Shown here: positions 60,999-64,000 of the stretch, piece after piece
Numbering within the stretch: position 1 is the first letter of the stretch
Layout: the number at the start of each line of letters is the position of its first letter
Source of the DNA: Macrotrachela quadricornifera
Lineage: Eukaryota; Rotifera; Eurotatoria; Philodinida; Philodinidae
Direction of reading: 5' to 3'
Assembly: GCA_022393335.1 (NCBI GenBank)
Contig: JAJEKB010020083.1
Location: 94,482 to 158,481 of the forward strand
DNA length: 64,000 nt
Notes under the pieces: generated by a model
The model's input: only the letters and a program-made list of their open reading frames with translations
Told to the model about the DNA's origin: nothing
Databases searched by the model: none
Position numbers and translations under genes: made by a program

Positions 60999-62212
60999 AT
61001 TGTTTGAAATCCTCTTTGTTGTGTTTGTTCTTTCTAAAGTAAGTTTTAATACATTATGTAAAATAAATTCTTCGAATAGATTTTAATAAAAGTAATCTTG
61101 GTTTAAACTTCTGACTAATATTTTATTACATATATTTCGTTCAATAAGACTTAGCGAAGTAATTGCTGTAATGTTCTTGAATTGATTATTTCAAGAATAA
61201 TTTTCTCAGCTCAATGATTACAACAAAACCTATACACGTATTTGTGACAGGAGGAAATATTTTTATCTGTGCACAAATATTTTCTTACAAAAATATCCAT
61301 TATATATCACTTGTATCGCATAGAAAAGTCAGTCGACAGTTTTATGAAGATAATTGAAGTTTTGGGCATAGAGAAAGACGAAAGAAATAATTTCACCTGT
61401 TTCTTCTCATAGGTCATTATAATTTAGCTATTGTGGGTATGAAAATATATTGATCTACACTGATTATATACCAATCAAGTAGGATACTTCCAGCGATCAA
61501 AATAAGCATATTGACAAAACCGATGTCTTCTTTGATCTATTTTGAGATGTCCTATATTCTGCGAAATTTGCTTTACGAAATAAAGGAAGTAAACATAATC
61601 ACACATTGAAAGCAGCTTTTTTTTCGTCCCTTTGTAATTTCCAACGTTTAGTAATGTGCATGATATTCAATCCTACATCAGATTGTATGTTCTACTGTTA
61701 AGGTTTCTAATGGAACTTCCGACTTAGCTTTTACAATCTTTCATCATATTCTTAATGCAACTTACTTTTATAGTGGATATTATGTTTCAATCAATACAAT
61801 TAATGGCATTTTAGTAACTATTTTAAATCTACCTCAATTTCAAATGCACAATATATTCTAAAATAAACAGAGAAATAGCAAAGATATTAATCGAGAAGCT
61901 TGTTAAAATCCTATGAACAGACATTTGCAAAGTCGTTAGCATCTCGGTAGTTTTATTTATTAAAAAACTAAACTGAACTGTGCATTTCGATATTGATTCT
62001 TTTTCTATAATCAGATATCTAAAAAATTGCAATTGTTTTTAACAACCTTGATAAAAATTCTACAGTGATTTAATATCTATTTTAAGAATCAGAATTTTTC
62101 AATAACTTAAGGTGTCAGAAATGCAAAACTACAGAAAACTTTTATTTTCATTTTTCTATCTATGGTTAGATAAAGCTCGTCGGGCTGATTAAGAAAATGT
62201 ATGTTTCTCAAG
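60999..62212. other. No gene recognised
   Basis: AT-rich DNA; the minus frame at 61829-62032 shows no motif. Would contain the promoter of the small gene if that gene is real. Confidence 0.4.
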
Positions 62213-63117
62213 TTTTACAAAATTTTTTTATTTTGCTAGTTTTACAAAAACAGCATATTCGGATTCCTTTAAAAAAAACTGCGTTGATTGAATCTATTTT
62301 TAATATTTTTTATCAAAAATATACTTGTAAAACGTATGGAGTCTGTCAATGAAAAATCATCAAAAAGTGATATTTGGTAGATCTTATCGCAAAGCTATCT
62401 AGTTTCTTCCATCTCAAGATATAATTAAGTTTGATATACCATCAGAATCGTCAGACATTAGGCTTCGTAAGTATAATTTTCATTTTTCAGAATAATCATA
62501 CAGTGGTTAAAAACACGATTTAAGTCTAGTTGAAAAACTAAAAAGACATGAAGTTTTGCTAGTAATTCCATGTTTTCGTCATCAAAACTCAACTATTTTG
62601 CGATAAAACTGGAAGATTGAGGATCAGCACGAAAATCTCCATCGACTAGAATATATTTCAGTGTTTTCTTGTTTTTCAATTTTTCACGAAAATTTTGGCC
62701 TTTTTCATTAAGTTAAAAGTTGTCAAAAGAGTCGAAGTCTTCAGGAAATTTTCGTGCTGATTCTGAATCTACCACTTTTACCATGAAATAATTAAGTTTT
62801 GATGACAAAAACATGGAATTACTGCCGAAATTTCATATCTTTTGATATTTTCAACTAAACTTAAATTGTATTTTCATTCACTGTATAGTTATTCTGAAAA
62901 ACAAAAGTTATATTTCTGAAGCTTAATGTCTGACAATTCTGAAAGTATATCATACTTAACTATATCTTGAGGTGGAGCAAACTAGATAGCTTTGCAAAAA
63001 GATCCATTGCGTACTAGTTTTTGACGTTTTTTCATTGATAAACGCCATACGTTTTCGCGAGGAATCCGAATATGATACTTTTATATCTAGCAGAACAACA
63101 AAATTTTAGTTTTTCGT
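62213..63117. repeat. 0.9-kb foldback element
   Basis: Long inverted arms of about 400 bases. The left contains CATATTCGGATTCCT, AACGTATGG, AAAGCTATCTAGTTT, TCAAGATATA, GTCAGACATTA, TCCATGTTTT and ATCAGCACGAAAAT; each recurs inverted on the right between about 62740 and 63117 with scattered substitutions. The centre is near 62640-62740. It lacks coding capacity and is the largest palindromic element in the window apart from the tandem-repeat foldback. Confidence 0.75.
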
Positions 63118-64000
63118 AAGAAAATTGGCCCATTCAATGCTAATGAAAAATGTTCACATTTTTTAAATAAAACCATTTAAAGAAATATTACAACATATAT
63201 ATATATTGTTAATAAACTCAACGAGCTTTATATAACCATATATGAAAAAATAAAAAAAAATTCCTGTAATTTTGCATTTCCAACATCTTATCAGAAACAA
63301 GAAAAACTTCGCACATTATAAATTATTTGAGTTTTTATGTATCGCTATCACTTATTTTGTAAGCTAATGAACCAAGGAAAAAAAAGTAAAAATCTTTCAT
63401 TTTATAATTAATGAACTGAAAATAAAATGCAATTCAGCAGGGGAAACGTGTGTACATAAGATAATTTTCATTCAATGTAATAAAAACAACAAAATCTAAA
63501 CATTTCTTTCAAAATCTAACGAAGAAAGCCCTAGAAATGTGTCTGGATTGGTTGTTCTTTATTTGAATCCAATAAGAAAATGAACAAAGTGTAACAAAAA
63601 CAGAGAATATAATAGAAAGTTCAAATCGATTTGAACTGATATTGAGAAACCTTACTTGAAACACATAATAATACGTTTAAATTACAATAAAATTTCAAAC
63701 AATTCTATAGAAATATTATTTGAAAAAAATTCCTTTGTCAATATCATCGAATAAAAGTGAATCTATCGTTTTCCAATCTGTGCGATAAAATCGAAATTCT
63801 TCATTCTTGATATTATATTATATTTTTTTTCCTGTTATAAATATTATTGTTATGCTTTACTAATTATTACGAATAAATCGCATAACATAAAGTTGTTTTG
63901 ATTTTCTCATTATATTCACATAACATTTATTTCGATATTCAATGTATCTATTATCATTAAGATTTATTTTTCTATTTTCTATTAGTTATTCATTATGTAA
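63118..64000. other. No gene recognised
   Basis: AT-rich DNA to the window end; no exon, RNA gene or repeat structure that I can support. Confidence 0.45.

Overview
The window is eukaryotic nuclear DNA. It is strongly AT-rich, and its protein genes are split by short GT-AG introns, mostly about 45-70 bases with occasional introns of 1-2.3 kb. The gene content (dyskerin, Ski/Sno, CFAP157, BCS1, PGAM5, an acyl-CoA synthetase of the ACSS3 type, a globin) is animal. Several lineage-flavoured genes (a TIR protein with a long variable N-terminus, an odd Tyr-kinase-like protein, an F-box family, a Thr-rich membrane protein with a discoidin-like C-terminal domain) and many DNA transposon remnants point to a bdelloid rotifer of the Adineta/Rotaria kind. 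The organism is an inference from gene style, not a proven identity. Exon chains below were built by hand from frame continuity and GT/AG borders; reading phases closed exactly in every multi-exon gene reported with confidence of 0.5 or more.

Layout. 1-9.2 kb: a decayed DDE transposase, an unidentified decayed coding fragment, a single-pass membrane protein gene whose first intron holds a piggyBac-type MITE, then gene-poor DNA containing a Mutator-like element with 108-base terminal inverted repeats, a 9-base target duplication and a 400-N assembly gap. 9.2-11.4 kb: an eight-exon TIR-domain gene with a probable C-terminal tail anchor. 11.4-17.5 kb: gene-poor, with three inverted-repeat elements, one of them mariner-like. 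17.5-20.6 kb: an intact single-exon F-box gene and a broken paralogue. 20.8-36.0 kb is the gene-dense core: dyskerin, a globin with an acylation-type N-terminus, CFAP157 with an entire ACSS3-like gene nested antisense in its first intron, PGAM5, and a convergent BCS1 gene only 34 bases away. 36-48 kb: a Tyr-kinase-like protein fused to five C2HC zinc fingers, a 1.2-kb foldback element whose arms are built of degenerate tandem repeats, and two identical dispersed 5S rRNA genes. 48-57 kb: a Ski/SnoN gene with a CpG- and GA/CT-rich upstream region, and an unrecognised Ser/Lys-rich membrane protein. 57-64 kb: a decayed mori-type mariner, a doubtful small gene and a 0.9-kb foldback element.

Functional threads: three neighbouring genes (ACSS3-like, PGAM5-like, BCS1) belong to families that act in mitochondria; CFAP157 is ciliary; dyskerin serves rRNA pseudouridylation and telomerase RNA; Ski/SnoN is a TGF-beta/SMAD co-repressor. 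The most notable items for novelty are the kinase/zinc-finger fusion with visible exon duplication, the tail-anchored TIR protein, the nested ACSS3 gene, and the large, sequence-diverse set of foldback elements.
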